From contig NZ_JAPDOK010000002.1 of assembly GCF_026013415.1 (NCBI RefSeq), positions 372,001-436,000 on the forward strand: a DNA stretch of 64,000 nucleotides. The letters run 5' to 3'. The position numbers and the translations under genes are program-made. Below are positions 8,957 through 17,084 of this stretch, one piece after another. The stretch comes from Sphingomonas caeni (lineage in GTDB: Bacteria > Pseudomonadota > Alphaproteobacteria > Sphingomonadales > Sphingomonadaceae). Below the pieces are notes generated by a model that made no database searches, was not told the origin of the DNA, and saw only the letters and a list, made by a program, of their open reading frames with translations. Numbering within the stretch: position 1 is the stretch's first letter; the number at the start of each line of letters is the position of its first letter.

Positions 8957-10290
8957 TATTTGATATCCAACATGGTCTGCAGCGTCTCGCGCGCGATCTG
9001 GATGACGCGCGCGGAGGCCTGATAGGCTTGCTGGAAGCGGAGCAGGTCGACCGCCTCCTCGTCGATATTGACGCCCGAAGCCGAATCGCGCGCGGCGACG
9101 GCGCTGTCGTGGATCGCGGTCTGCGCCTCGGCGACCGAACGCCGCGCCGACAGCGCCGAGGCGTTGGCGGTGACGAGATCGGTGACCTGGCTCTCGAACC
9201 CGCCATCGCGGCGCAGCGTCACGAAATTGGCGAGGTTGCGATTGTCGCGTGGCCCGCCGCCCACCGCCGCCGCAGCGACGCCGCGCGGATCGGAAAGGGC
9301 GAGCGAGACCTGGGTGGGATCGCTGCCCGCGGCGAAGATCGGCTCGCCGGGATTGCCGTTGAGATCGCGGCCATTGGCCTGGACGGCGTTGACGCCCTGA
9401 ACGAAGCTTTCGGCGAGCGCGCCGAGCTGGACGCGCGCCGCGGCGATGCGCGTCGCGCCCTCGGTCATGCCCGCGAGCGCACCGGCATTGGGAGCGAGCA
9501 CCGAGGCCTGGCCGTCGCGATAGAGCGAGTAGGAGGCCGCGCCCTCGTCGTTATGGACATAGGTGACGGTGCCGGCGAGATCGCCCTGGACCATCACCGG
9601 GCCGGACGAGCCGCCGACGCGGACGGTCGCGCGGCCGGCGCTGTCGAGACTGGCCGAGACGTCGGTGATCGCGCTCATCGCCTCGAGCAATTGGTCGCGC
9701 TGGTCGCTGAGCGCCGCGGCGCCCGCGGTGCCCGGCGCGGTGCGGCCGAGCCCGGCATTGACCTTGGCGAGGCCCGCGGCGAGCGAATTGAGCTGCGAAA
9801 CCGCGGCATCGGCGCTCTGATCGAGATCGGCGGCGGCGGCGGCGAGCGCGTTGCCGGTGCCGGTAAAGGCCGAGGCGACGCTGGTGGCGGCCTCGAGCAT
9901 CGCCGCGCGCGGCGCGATCGCCGAAGGATCGGCGGCGACGGTGTTGGCCGAATTGAAGAAGGCGGTCAGCCGGTCGCCGAGCTTGTCGCCGGTCAGCGCC
10001 CCCTCGATCCGGTCGAGCCAGGTTGCGGCGGTCTCGGTCTTGCCCAGATCGGAGGCGGCGGCGCGGACCTCGCCCGAGCGATAGACGTCGCCCGCGCGGT
10101 TGATCCCCGTGACCACGACACCCATGCCGTTCTGGCCCGAATCGATCCCCGGCGCCGCGACTTCGTTGAGCGCGGCGGTGCGGCGGACATAGCCGGCGGT
10201 GCCGGCATTCGCGATATTCTCCGAAACCGTGGTCAGCGCGGTCTGATAGGCGCGCAGGCCCGAGGCGGCGATCGAGAGCAGGTCGCTCAT
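8956..10290 (-). CDS. flgK: Flagellar hook-associated protein FlgK (HAP1)
   Basis: A 444-aa junction protein between hook and filament. The rod/hook N-terminal motif is present (LLSIAASGLRAYQTALTTVS, then NIANAGTAGYVRR), and the C-terminus has VNIDEEAVDLLRFQQAYQAS, the paired helix of axial proteins. It includes FVQGVNAVQANGRDLNG, typical of FlgK. It overlaps flgJ by 4 nt (ATGA) and flgL by 1 nt. It is somewhat short for the family (enteric FlgK is about 550 aa), so the variable outer domains are reduced. Confidence 0.92.
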   Translation of the reverse strand: MSDLLSIAASGLRAYQTALTTVSENIANAGTAGYVRRTAALNEVAAPGIDSGQNGMGVVVTGINRAGDVYRSGEVRAAASDLGKTETAATWLDRIEGALTGDKLGDRLTAFFNSANTVAADPSAIAPRAAMLEAATSVASAFTGTGNALAAAAADLDQSADAAVSQLNSLAAGLAKVNAGLGRTAPGTAGAAALSDQRDQLLEAMSAITDVSASLDSAGRATVRVGGSSGPVMVQGDLAGTVTYVHNDEGAASYSLYRDGQASVLAPNAGALAGMTEGATRIAAARVQLGALAESFVQGVNAVQANGRDLNGNPGEPIFAAGSDPTQVSLALSDPRGVAAAAVGGGPRDNRNLANFVTLRRDGGFESQVTDLVTANASALSARRSVAEAQTAIHDSAVAARDSASGVNIDEEAVDLLRFQQAYQASARVIQIARETLQTMLDIK

Positions 10291-10613
10291 GCGCCACTCC
10301 CCTCGGCGGGCGGCGCGGCTTCGACGGGAACGGCGCGCTTCAGGAAGTCGGTCATCGCCTTGCCGATGCCGATCGGCGCGTGCGCGGCCATGCTCTCGGC
10401 AAGCTGCTGGTCCTGCATGTCGCGGAACTGCTGCTGCGCCTTCGAATCGAACAGGCCGTCGCTCAGCTTCGCCGTGCGCATCGACTTGAGCATCATGTTG
10501 ACGAAGATCGCCTCGAACCGCTTGCCCGCGGCATCGAGATTCTGGCCATTGGCGAGGCGCGACGTATCCGCCGAGACCCCGCCATTGCCGGCGATCGGAC
10601 CGAGGTTGCTCAC
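10287..10613 (-). CDS. flgJ: Rod-binding protein FlgJ (single-domain form)
   Basis: A 108-aa rod-scaffold protein. It contains the rod-binding signature AGKRFEAIFVNMMLKSMR and the segment FRDMQDQQLAESMA. The GTG start at 10611-10613 overlaps the flgI stop (GTGA), and the stop overlaps flgK (ATGA). It lacks the muramidase/glucosaminidase domain fused to FlgJ in enteric bacteria, as is usual in many alphaproteobacteria. The separate lytic transglycosylase at 19740-20636 may do the wall-opening job. Confidence 0.9.
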   Translation of the reverse strand: MSNLGPIAGNGGVSADTSRLANGQNLDAAGKRFEAIFVNMMLKSMRTAKLSDGLFDSKAQQQFRDMQDQQLAESMAAHAPIGIGKAMTDFLKRAVPVEAAPPAEGSGA

Positions 10614-11704
10614 AGGATGATCAACTCCGCATTGAGCGCGCCCGCTTCCTTGAGCGCTTCGAGGATGGCGACCAGGTCGGCCGGCGAGGCGCCGATCGCG
10701 TTGACCGCCTTGACGACGTCGGAGAGCTTGGGGCCGGGCTCGAGCAGGAACATCGGGCGGCGCTCTTCCTCGACGCCGACGGTGCTGCTCTGCTCGGTGC
10801 GCGTCTCGCCCTTGCTGAAGGCGTTGGGCTGGCTGACGCGCTGCTGCTCCTCGATCCGCACGGTGAGCTTGCCATGGGTCACCGCGGCGGGGCTGACGCG
10901 CACCGCCGAGTTGATCACGACCGTGCCGGTGCGCGCGTTGACGATCACCCGCGCGCGCGCCTCGGCGACTTCGATCGGGAGATTCTCGATCTCGCTCATC
11001 AGGCTGGCGCGGACATCGGCGCCCGGGGGCGCGGTGACCGCGATCGACACGCCGTCGATCGCGCGGGCACGGCCCTGGCCGAGGCGGGTGTTGATCGCAT
11101 CGGCGACGCGCTGCGCGGTGGTGAAGTCCGAGCGCGAGAGGTTGAAGGTCAGGAAGGGCGTGGTGTCGAAGCCGGTGTCGACGCTGCGCTCGACGGTCGC
11201 ACCCTCGGGGATGCGGCCCGACGAAGGGATGTTGACCACCACCGACGAGCCGTCGGCGCCCTCGGCGCCCAGGCCCGAAACGGCGAGGTTGCCCTGCGCC
11301 ATCGCATAGATCTGGCCGTCGGCGCCCATCAGCGGGGTCATGATCAGCGTGCCGCCGCGAAGCGACTTGGCCTTGCCCATCGACGAGACGGTGATGTCGA
11401 GCTTCTGCCCCGGCTTGGCGAAGGCGGGCAGTTCGGCGGTGATCATCACCACCGCGGCGTTCTTGAGCCCCGGATTGACGCCCGCGGGCAGCTGGAAGCC
11501 GAAGCGCGACGCGACGCCGCGCATCGACTGGACGGTATATTCGAGATTGTCGTCGCCGGTGCCGGGCAGGCCCACCACCACGCCGTAACCGGTCAGCTGG
11601 TTGGTGCGGATGCCCTGGAAGGCGCCCAGATCCTTGACGCGCTGCGCCGCCGCCGGAGAGACCAGCAGCGTCGCCGCGAGCAGTGCCAGGAAGAAACGGA
11701 TCAT
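10610..11704 (-). CDS. flgI: Flagellar P-ring protein FlgI
   Basis: A 364-aa periplasmic protein that forms the P ring in the peptidoglycan layer around the rod. The Sec signal peptide MIRFFLALLAATLLVSPAAA is followed by QRVKDLGAFQGIRTNQLTGY and the family segment YGVVVGLPGTGDD. The C-terminal half has RIEEQQRVSQPNAFSKGETR and ends ELIIL. I placed the start at 11704, where a signal peptide begins and GGAG lies about 8 nt upstream; a longer frame to 11758 runs into flgH and lacks support. FlgA, its chaperone, is encoded at 18316. Confidence 0.95.
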   Translation of the reverse strand: MIRFFLALLAATLLVSPAAAQRVKDLGAFQGIRTNQLTGYGVVVGLPGTGDDNLEYTVQSMRGVASRFGFQLPAGVNPGLKNAAVVMITAELPAFAKPGQKLDITVSSMGKAKSLRGGTLIMTPLMGADGQIYAMAQGNLAVSGLGAEGADGSSVVVNIPSSGRIPEGATVERSVDTGFDTTPFLTFNLSRSDFTTAQRVADAINTRLGQGRARAIDGVSIAVTAPPGADVRASLMSEIENLPIEVAEARARVIVNARTGTVVINSAVRVSPAAVTHGKLTVRIEEQQRVSQPNAFSKGETRTEQSSTVGVEEERRPMFLLEPGPKLSDVVKAVNAIGASPADLVAILEALKEAGALNAELIIL

Positions 11705-11718
11705 GTGCTGCGCTCCGT

Positions 11719-12405
11719 TCAGAAGGGGCTGATGACGCTGAAGAAGCGGCTGAGCCACCCCTGGCGGGCGGCGCGGGCGACATCGCCCTTGCCGGTATAG
11801 GAGATGCGGGCGTCGCCGACGCGGGTCGAGGGGACGCGGTTGTTCGCGTCGATATCGGCGATTCGGACGATGCCCTTGATCTGGATGAACTCGTCGCCGC
11901 GGTTGAGCGTGACGCGCTTCTGCCCCTGCACCAGCATCGTGCCGTTCGGATAGACCGCGGCGACGGTGACGGTGATCTCGCCCGACAGCGCGTTCGACTG
12001 ATCGGCCGCGCCCTGTCCTGCGAAGTTGCGGGCGCCGCTGAGCTTGGCTGCGCCCGGATCGAACGACAGCGGGCCCGCGGTCGGCGGGGTGATCGAGAAG
12101 CCGCCGCCCGAATCGAGCTTGGTGCCTGCGGACTTGGAGGCCGTGGTGCGCTCGACCAGCACGATCGTCAGCGGATCGCCGACGCGGCGCGCGCGATTGC
12201 CCTCATAGAGCGCGGCATAGCCGTCGCCCGGCTGGAAGATGCTGCCGTTCGCCGGGCGCGCGGCGACGGGCTCGGCGGCCGGCATCGTCGCGGAGAAATC
12301 CTCGCGCGGCTTGCGATGGCCGAAGAGCTGCGCCTGCGCCGGGCTGGCGGTGCCGATCGCGAAGGCGACGAACGTGCCCGCGGCGATGAACTTGGTGAGC
12401 GTCAT
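11719..12405 (-). CDS. flgH: Flagellar L-ring protein FlgH, without a lipobox cysteine
   Basis: A 228-aa outer-membrane ring protein. Family stretches GSIFQPGDGYAALYEGNRA, DPLTIVLVER, GEITVTVAAVYPNGTMLVQG and the late NGEFIQ-like GDEFIQIKGIVRIADI are present. Normally FlgH is a lipoprotein anchored through an N-terminal Cys. Here the leader (FIAAGTFVAFAIGTASPAQA) ends in an Ala-x-Ala site and the whole protein contains no cysteine. An upstream start cannot rescue it, since flgG ends 12 nt before. The ring must be held by another contact, or the family variant does not need the lipid. Confidence 0.93.
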   Translation of the reverse strand: MTLTKFIAAGTFVAFAIGTASPAQAQLFGHRKPREDFSATMPAAEPVAARPANGSIFQPGDGYAALYEGNRARRVGDPLTIVLVERTTASKSAGTKLDSGGGFSITPPTAGPLSFDPGAAKLSGARNFAGQGAADQSNALSGEITVTVAAVYPNGTMLVQGQKRVTLNRGDEFIQIKGIVRIADIDANNRVPSTRVGDARISYTGKGDVARAARQGWLSRFFSVISPF

Positions 12406-12416
12406 GCCGGTCCGCC

Positions 12417-13205
12417 TCAGATGTTCTGGTTGACGTATTTGAGCATCTCGTCGGTGGCCGAGATCATCTTCGAATTGACCTCATAGGCGCGCTGGGTCTC
12501 GATCATATCGACCAGCTCCTCGACGACGTTGACGTTCGAGCCCTCGAGCATGCCCTGGCGGATCATGCCGCGGCCCTGCTCGCCGGGGTTGCCGAGGCTC
12601 GCCGCGCCGCTCGCCGCGGTCTCGATCAGGAAGTTGTTGCCCTTGGCCTGGAGGCCCGCCGAATTGGGGAAGGTCGCCACCTGGATCTGGCCGAGCTGGC
12701 TGGCCTCGGTCTGGCCCTGCAGCGTCGCCGAGACGGTGCCGTCGCTGCCGACGGTGATCGAGGTCGCGCCTTCGGGCACGGTGATGCCGGGCATCACCTG
12801 ATAGCCCTCGGACGTGATCAGCTGGCCCTGGGGCGAGCGCGAGAAATTGCCCGCGCGGGTGTAGCCCAGCGTGCCGTCGGGCATCTGGATCTGGAAATAG
12901 CCGTCGCCGTCCAGCGCCATGTCGAGCGAATTGCCCGTGGTCTGGAGCGAGCCCTGCGTCTCGATCCGGGTGGTCCCCTGGATGCGCACGCCGGTGCCCA
13001 GATTGATGCCGGTCGCATATTGCGTCTGCGCGGTGCTCGCGGCACCCGGCGCGGTCACGACCTGGTACGCCAGCGTCTGGAACGAGGCGCGGTCGCGCTT
13101 GAACCCCGTGGTGTTGACGTTGGCGAGGTTGTTCGAAACCACGCGCATGCGCATGTCCTGAGCATCGAGCCCAGTTCGCGCGATATGCATTGCCGAGGAA
13201 CCCAT
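12417..13205 (-). CDS. flgG: Flagellar distal rod protein FlgG
   Basis: A 262-aa distal rod subunit, the usual length. The axial-protein N-terminus has ARTGLDAQDMRMRVVSNNLA and NVNTTGFKRDRASFQ; the C-terminus has SNVNVVEELVDMIETQRAYE and MLKYVNQ. A middle section LGTGVRIQGTTR is typical of FlgG and separates it from FlgF. It lies 13 nt downstream of flgF and 11 nt upstream of flgH in the same transcription unit. Confidence 0.95.
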   Translation of the reverse strand: MGSSAMHIARTGLDAQDMRMRVVSNNLANVNTTGFKRDRASFQTLAYQVVTAPGAASTAQTQYATGINLGTGVRIQGTTRIETQGSLQTTGNSLDMALDGDGYFQIQMPDGTLGYTRAGNFSRSPQGQLITSEGYQVMPGITVPEGATSITVGSDGTVSATLQGQTEASQLGQIQVATFPNSAGLQAKGNNFLIETAASGAASLGNPGEQGRGMIRQGMLEGSNVNVVEELVDMIETQRAYEVNSKMISATDEMLKYVNQNI

Positions 13206-13218
13206 TCTCTAAACTCCC

Positions 13219-13962
13219 TTAAGAAGGCAGGCGCATCAGCGATGCGGTGCTCTCGTCCATCTGCTTGGCTTCCTTGAGAAGGTTCGCCTGCACTTCGTAG
13301 CTGCGCTGGTTCTCGATCATGTCGATCAAGGCCTGCGTCAGGTTTACATTCGATTGCTCGAGGGTTCCGTTTTGCACCGTAGCGTCGAGGTCGGCCGGCA
13401 GGATGCCGCCGCCGCGAACGTGGAGGTTATTGTCGAGACCCTTGACCGTGTTCGAGCCCTTGGGGCTCACCAGCTTGATGCGGTCGATCACCTGCGGCTG
13501 GCCGGGGTCGCCCCCGGGGGGGACGATCGAGACGGTGCCGTCATTGGCAACGCTGATCGACTGATGGGGCGGCACGGTGATGGGGCCCCCCGACCCCATC
13601 ACCGGGAAACCGTCGCCGGTTTCCAAGACGCCCGAGGGCGCGACGTTCAGGTCGCCGCGTCTCGTATAGGCTTCGGTGCCGTCCGTGGCCTGCACCGATA
13701 TCCAGGCATCGCCGTTCACCGCCACGTCGAGCGGGCGGCCGGTCTGGATCATCGTTCCCGCCGTCCGGTCGGCGTCGGTCGTTTCCTCCGCCGCGAGGGT
13801 GCGCGTGTCGAGCGGCGAACCGCTCAGCACCATCCGGTCGAAGGTGACGCGGTCCGAGCGGTAGCCGACGGTCGAGGCGTTCGCGATATTGTTCGCGATC
13901 GACGCCTGCGCCTGCATGTTGCTCCGAAGCCCCGACAGCGCCGTGTAAACGAGACGATCCAT
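13219..13962 (-). CDS. flgF: Flagellar proximal rod protein FlgF
   Basis: A 247-aa rod subunit. It begins MDRLVYTALSGLRSNMQAQA, continues SIANNIANASTVGYRSDRV, and ends with the paired helix NVNLTQALIDMIENQRSYEV, all standard for FlgF. Length is normal. It sits between flgE and flgG. A clear ribosome site (GAGGAGAG) precedes the ATG. Confidence 0.93.
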   Translation of the reverse strand: MDRLVYTALSGLRSNMQAQASIANNIANASTVGYRSDRVTFDRMVLSGSPLDTRTLAAEETTDADRTAGTMIQTGRPLDVAVNGDAWISVQATDGTEAYTRRGDLNVAPSGVLETGDGFPVMGSGGPITVPPHQSISVANDGTVSIVPPGGDPGQPQVIDRIKLVSPKGSNTVKGLDNNLHVRGGGILPADLDATVQNGTLEQSNVNLTQALIDMIENQRSYEVQANLLKEAKQMDESTASLMRLPS

Positions 13963-13988
13963 CTAACTCTCCTCCTCAGCCGTTTCGA

Positions 13989-15287
13989 TCAGCTGCGGAT
14001 GTTGAAAATGGTCTGCGAGATCTGGCTCGCGGTATCGAGCGCCTTGGCGTTCGCCTGGAAGCTGCGCTGCGCGGCGATCAGGCCGACCAGCTCCTCCGTG
14101 ATGTCGACGTTCGAGCGCTCGATCGCGCCCGACATCAACGACCCGAAGCCGTTCTGGCCCGGCTCGCCGAGGCGCGGTTCGCCCGAAATGCCGGTCGCCG
14201 ACCAGGTCGAGTTGCCGAGCTGGCGCAGCCCCGAGGGATTGGCGAAGTTGGCGAGTGCCACCTTGCCCAGCGCCTGGCTGTCGCCGTTCGAGAAGCTCGC
14301 GCGGACGATGCCGTCCTCGCCGAAGGTCACGCCCTCGAGCTGGCCGACCGCGCGCCCGTCCTGGGTGCGGCTGTTGACGCTGAAGGGGCCCGCGATCTGG
14401 GTGGTGTTGGTGCCGAAATCGAGCCCGATCGACTGCTCCACCGTGCTGCCGCTCGGCGTGAAGGGCGCGAACTGGGTCTCGGCGGTCGGCGCGGTGAGGC
14501 GGCCGGCGGCGTCGAAGGTCAGCGTGATCGGCTGCGGAGCGGTGGCGTCGACGCCCAGCTGCTGATCGCCGACAAAGCTGTAGACCTTCCAGTTGCTGGT
14601 CGGCGAACCCGAGGTCGCGACGCTCTCGCGGACGAAATAGTTGGTCAGCGTCAGCGCGTTGCCGGCCGCGTCATAGATCGTCGTCTGGGTCGACTGGTTG
14701 TAGGTGCCCGGATCGAACCGGTCGAAGGCATAGGGCGTGGTGTCGAAGCGCGAGGCATCGGCGGGGATCGCCGAGCTGCCCGACAGGTTGATGCCCAGCG
14801 TGACGTTCTTGGTCGCTTCGGGAACGCCGCTCACCAGCGGCAGGCGCAGGCTCTGCGTCGCGTCGAGTCCGGTCGCGACCACCGCGCCCGATCCGTCGAC
14901 CGGATAGACCTGGAGATGCCCGCCCTGCGGATCGACGACATAGCGCTCGCTATCGACCAGGAAGGCGCCGTTGCGGGTGAATTCGACCTTGGCGTCCTCG
15001 AGGCTCGGCTTGACCGCGAAGAAGCCGTCGCCCGCGATCGCGATGTCGAGTGACGAGGCCGACTGGATCATGCCGCCCTGGCCGAACTCCTGGCGGATCG
15101 CCTTCACGACCGTGCCCGAACCGATCATCTGGGTGGGGCTCAGCGACACGCTCGACGCGATCACGTCGGCGAATTCGGTGCGGCTCTTCTTGAAGCCGTT
15201 GGTCGAGACGTTCGCAAGGTTGTGCGAGATCGTCGCCATTTCGGTCTGGGCCGACTGGAGGCCGCTGAGCGAGGTGTAGAAGGACAT
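13989..15287 (-). CDS. flgE: Flagellar hook protein FlgE
   Basis: A 432-aa hook subunit. N-terminal YTSLSGLQSAQTEMATISHN and NLANVSTNGFKKSRTEF and C-terminal SNVDITEELVGLIAAQRSFQ are the conserved D0 helices. The centre contains LDIAIAGDGFFAVKPSLED (hook D1 family pattern). Length is normal for a hook with D2. It is encoded directly after the hook-cap gene flgD. Confidence 0.94.
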   Translation of the reverse strand: MSFYTSLSGLQSAQTEMATISHNLANVSTNGFKKSRTEFADVIASSVSLSPTQMIGSGTVVKAIRQEFGQGGMIQSASSLDIAIAGDGFFAVKPSLEDAKVEFTRNGAFLVDSERYVVDPQGGHLQVYPVDGSGAVVATGLDATQSLRLPLVSGVPEATKNVTLGINLSGSSAIPADASRFDTTPYAFDRFDPGTYNQSTQTTIYDAAGNALTLTNYFVRESVATSGSPTSNWKVYSFVGDQQLGVDATAPQPITLTFDAAGRLTAPTAETQFAPFTPSGSTVEQSIGLDFGTNTTQIAGPFSVNSRTQDGRAVGQLEGVTFGEDGIVRASFSNGDSQALGKVALANFANPSGLRQLGNSTWSATGISGEPRLGEPGQNGFGSLMSGAIERSNVDITEELVGLIAAQRSFQANAKALDTASQISQTIFNIRS

Positions 15288-15311
15288 GGGAATACGCTCC
15301 TTAGGTAAGAC

Positions 15312-16001
15312 TCAGCCGATCTTGCGGACGGCGGTGATGGGGACCTGGCCGACACCGGGCAGGGTGAGGATGGGCTTGCCGTCCGAGCCGAGCGCGACCG
15401 AGGTCACGGGCGCCCAGACGAGATTGCGGGCGCCGACCACGCCGCCTTCGGCGTTGCGCGCGGAAACCTTGACCGTGAACGGACCCGCGCCCGCGGCTTC
15501 GCCGCTGTCGGTGGTGCCGTCCCAGTCGTAATTGATCGTGCCCTTGGGCTGCGCGCCCAGATCGACGGTGCGCAGCGTCTCGCCATTCGCGCCCTGGATC
15601 GTCACGGTGACGCCGGCGGCCGCGCCGTCGAGCTCGATCCCGCCTTCGATCCCGCCGCCGGTGCGCGGATAGGCGGTCGCGCCCTCCGTCAGCACGGTGC
15701 GGCCGATCCAGTTGAGCGCGGCATTCGGATCCGAGGTGTTGAGGCGATCCTGGATCGACTTGAGCGTGGTGTTCATCTCGCTGATGCCGGCCAGGCTCGA
15801 GAATTGTGCCATCTGCGCGACCATCTGGGTGTTGTCGACCGGATCGAACGGATCCTGGTTCTTCATCTGCGCGGTCATCAGACGCAGGAAATCGCCCTGG
15901 TCCATCGACTGGGCGGCAGCCTGGGTGGTCGGCGCGGGCGCGGCGGCGGCACTGCCGTAGCGGTTGATGCCGAGACCGGCGAGGGTGGAATCGAAGCTCA
16001 T
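15312..16001 (-). CDS. flgD: Flagellar hook cap protein FlgD
   Basis: A 229-aa scaffold that caps the growing hook. The N-terminal signature FLRLMTAQMKNQDPFDPVD and MVAQMAQFSSLAGISEMN is present, followed by the FlgD Tudor/FN3-like domains (GANGETLRTVDLGAQPKGT). It lies 2 nt after flgC. Normal length. Confidence 0.93.
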   Translation of the reverse strand: MSFDSTLAGLGINRYGSAAAAPAPTTQAAAQSMDQGDFLRLMTAQMKNQDPFDPVDNTQMVAQMAQFSSLAGISEMNTTLKSIQDRLNTSDPNAALNWIGRTVLTEGATAYPRTGGGIEGGIELDGAAAGVTVTIQGANGETLRTVDLGAQPKGTINYDWDGTTDSGEAAGAGPFTVKVSARNAEGGVVGARNLVWAPVTSVALGSDGKPILTLPGVGQVPITAVRKIG

Positions 16002-16003
16002 GG

Positions 16004-16414
16004 TCAGCGGCCCAGCTTGAGGGTGTCGACGATGAGCTGCTTGGCAGTCTGCATCACTTCGACATTGTTTTGATAGGAACGGGCGGTCTCGAGCATGTCG
16101 ACCAGCTCCTGCGTCTCGTTGACCGCGCTCTCCCAGACATTGCCGTCCTTGTCGGCCATGGGATTGCCGGGGTCGTAGCGCTTGGTCGGCTCGGGGCCGG
16201 CGGTGACGATCTGCTCGACATCGACGGTCGACATGCCGCTCGCGTCATCGAAATGGGTGCGGAACACCGGCTTCATCGTGCGATAGGCGGCCTGGCTGCT
16301 CGACGCGACGGTGCCGGCGTTCGCCAGGTTCGACGCGGTCGTGTTCATCCGCACGAGCTGTGCGGACATGGCACGGCCCGAAACCTGGAAGATGCTCAAG
16401 GGACGGTCGCCCAT
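16004..16414 (-). CDS. flgC: Flagellar proximal rod protein FlgC
   Basis: A 136-aa rod subunit. It has IFQVSGRAMSAQLVRMNTTA, then SNLANAGTVASSSQAAYR, VFRTHFDD and the C-terminal VNETQELVDMLETARSYQNN, all FlgC hallmarks. It follows flgB by 2 nt. Length is normal. Confidence 0.94.
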   Translation of the reverse strand: MGDRPLSIFQVSGRAMSAQLVRMNTTASNLANAGTVASSSQAAYRTMKPVFRTHFDDASGMSTVDVEQIVTAGPEPTKRYDPGNPMADKDGNVWESAVNETQELVDMLETARSYQNNVEVMQTAKQLIVDTLKLGR

Positions 16415-16416
16415 GC

Positions 16417-16770
16417 TTATTCTCCCTTCAGTGCGCGTGTGATCTGGCCGATCCGGCCGTTCAGGAACGCGAGCGTGGTCTGATAGGCGACCGCATTCTC
16501 GGCGAAGGCGGTCTGCTCGGTGGTGAGCTCGACGGTGTTGCCGTCCTGGCTGGGCTGGAGCGGCACGCGGTACATGGTCGCGTCGTCGATCGCGGAATCG
16601 AGATTGCCGCCGTTGCGCTGCGCATTCTGCAGCGCCGCGTCGAAATCGATGTCGCGCGCCTTGTAGCCCGGCGTCGAAGCGTTCGCGATGTTCGACGCGA
16701 GCATCCCCATGCGCTGCGAGCGCACGGAGAGGGCCGTGCCATGCACCCCGAAAAGACCTTCATTCGCCAT
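16417..16770 (-). CDS. flgB: Flagellar proximal rod protein FlgB
   Basis: A 117-aa rod subunit and the first gene of the flgBCDEFGHIJKL-motAB unit. It contains GVHGTALSVRSQRMGMLASN and IANASTPGYKARDIDF. I placed the start at 16770, where GGAGGA lies about 7 nt upstream. A sigma-54 promoter at 16808-16823 puts the transcript start near 16797, giving a short leader. Confidence 0.93.
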   Translation of the reverse strand: MANEGLFGVHGTALSVRSQRMGMLASNIANASTPGYKARDIDFDAALQNAQRNGGNLDSAIDDATMYRVPLQPSQDGNTVELTTEQTAFAENAVAYQTTLAFLNGRIGQITRALKGE

Positions 16771-16807
16771 CTGCACGTCCTCCGCACAAAAGTTCGTGCG
16801 TGTTACC

Positions 16808-16823
16808 TGCAATGGCCGTGCCA
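16808..16823 (-). promoter_or_regulatory. sigma-54 (RpoN) promoter for the flgB operon
   Basis: The minus strand reads TGGCACGGCCATTGCA, a full match to the sigma-54 consensus TGGCACG-N4-TTGCW, with GG and GC separated by exactly 10 nt. It lies 38-53 nt upstream of the flgB ATG, with an expected start site near 16797. The activator would probably be the AAA+ protein encoded at 29520. Confidence 0.88.
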
Positions 16824-16928
16824 GTTTGGCGGGGGAGGGGCGGTTGCCGCTCCGGGCCCCTGAGAGCGGCATGCGGCGGCAAGATGTTGCCGGTCGGGCG
16901 GCAATGGGCTGCCGAGGGTTGTCCACTT

Positions 16929-17011
16929 CGTCATCCCGGCGAAAGCCGGGACCCAGAGCCAAGCGGGACGATCCTTGTGACCCCGGGGTCCCGGCTTTTG
17001 CCGGGATGACG
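16929..17011. repeat. Intergenic palindromic repeat (REP-like, CGTCATCCCGGC type)
   Basis: Two arms face each other. The left arm begins CGTCATCCCGGCGAAAGCCG (16929) and the right arm ends GCCGGGATGACG (17011); each arm is itself a small hairpin, with GAAA or TTTT as loop. Sequences of this kind are dispersed in many alphaproteobacterial genomes. It lies between the two divergent sigma-54 promoters of flgB and motA2. Confidence 0.75.
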
Positions 17012-17057
17012 ATATGAGATCAGGCAAATCGCGTGCCGGAAAGCGCAGGCGCCAAAC

Positions 17058-17073
17058 TGGCCCGTCCCTTGCA
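17058..17073 (+). promoter_or_regulatory. sigma-54 promoter for the second stator operon
   Basis: TGGCCCGTCCCTTGCA matches the sigma-54 consensus with one change (A to C in the -24 box) and correct GG-N10-GC spacing. The predicted start site is near 17084, immediately before the ATG at 17085, and no ribosome site is visible upstream of that ATG. The message would therefore be leaderless or nearly so. Confidence 0.7.
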
Positions 17074-17084
17074 CATGCGAGCGC

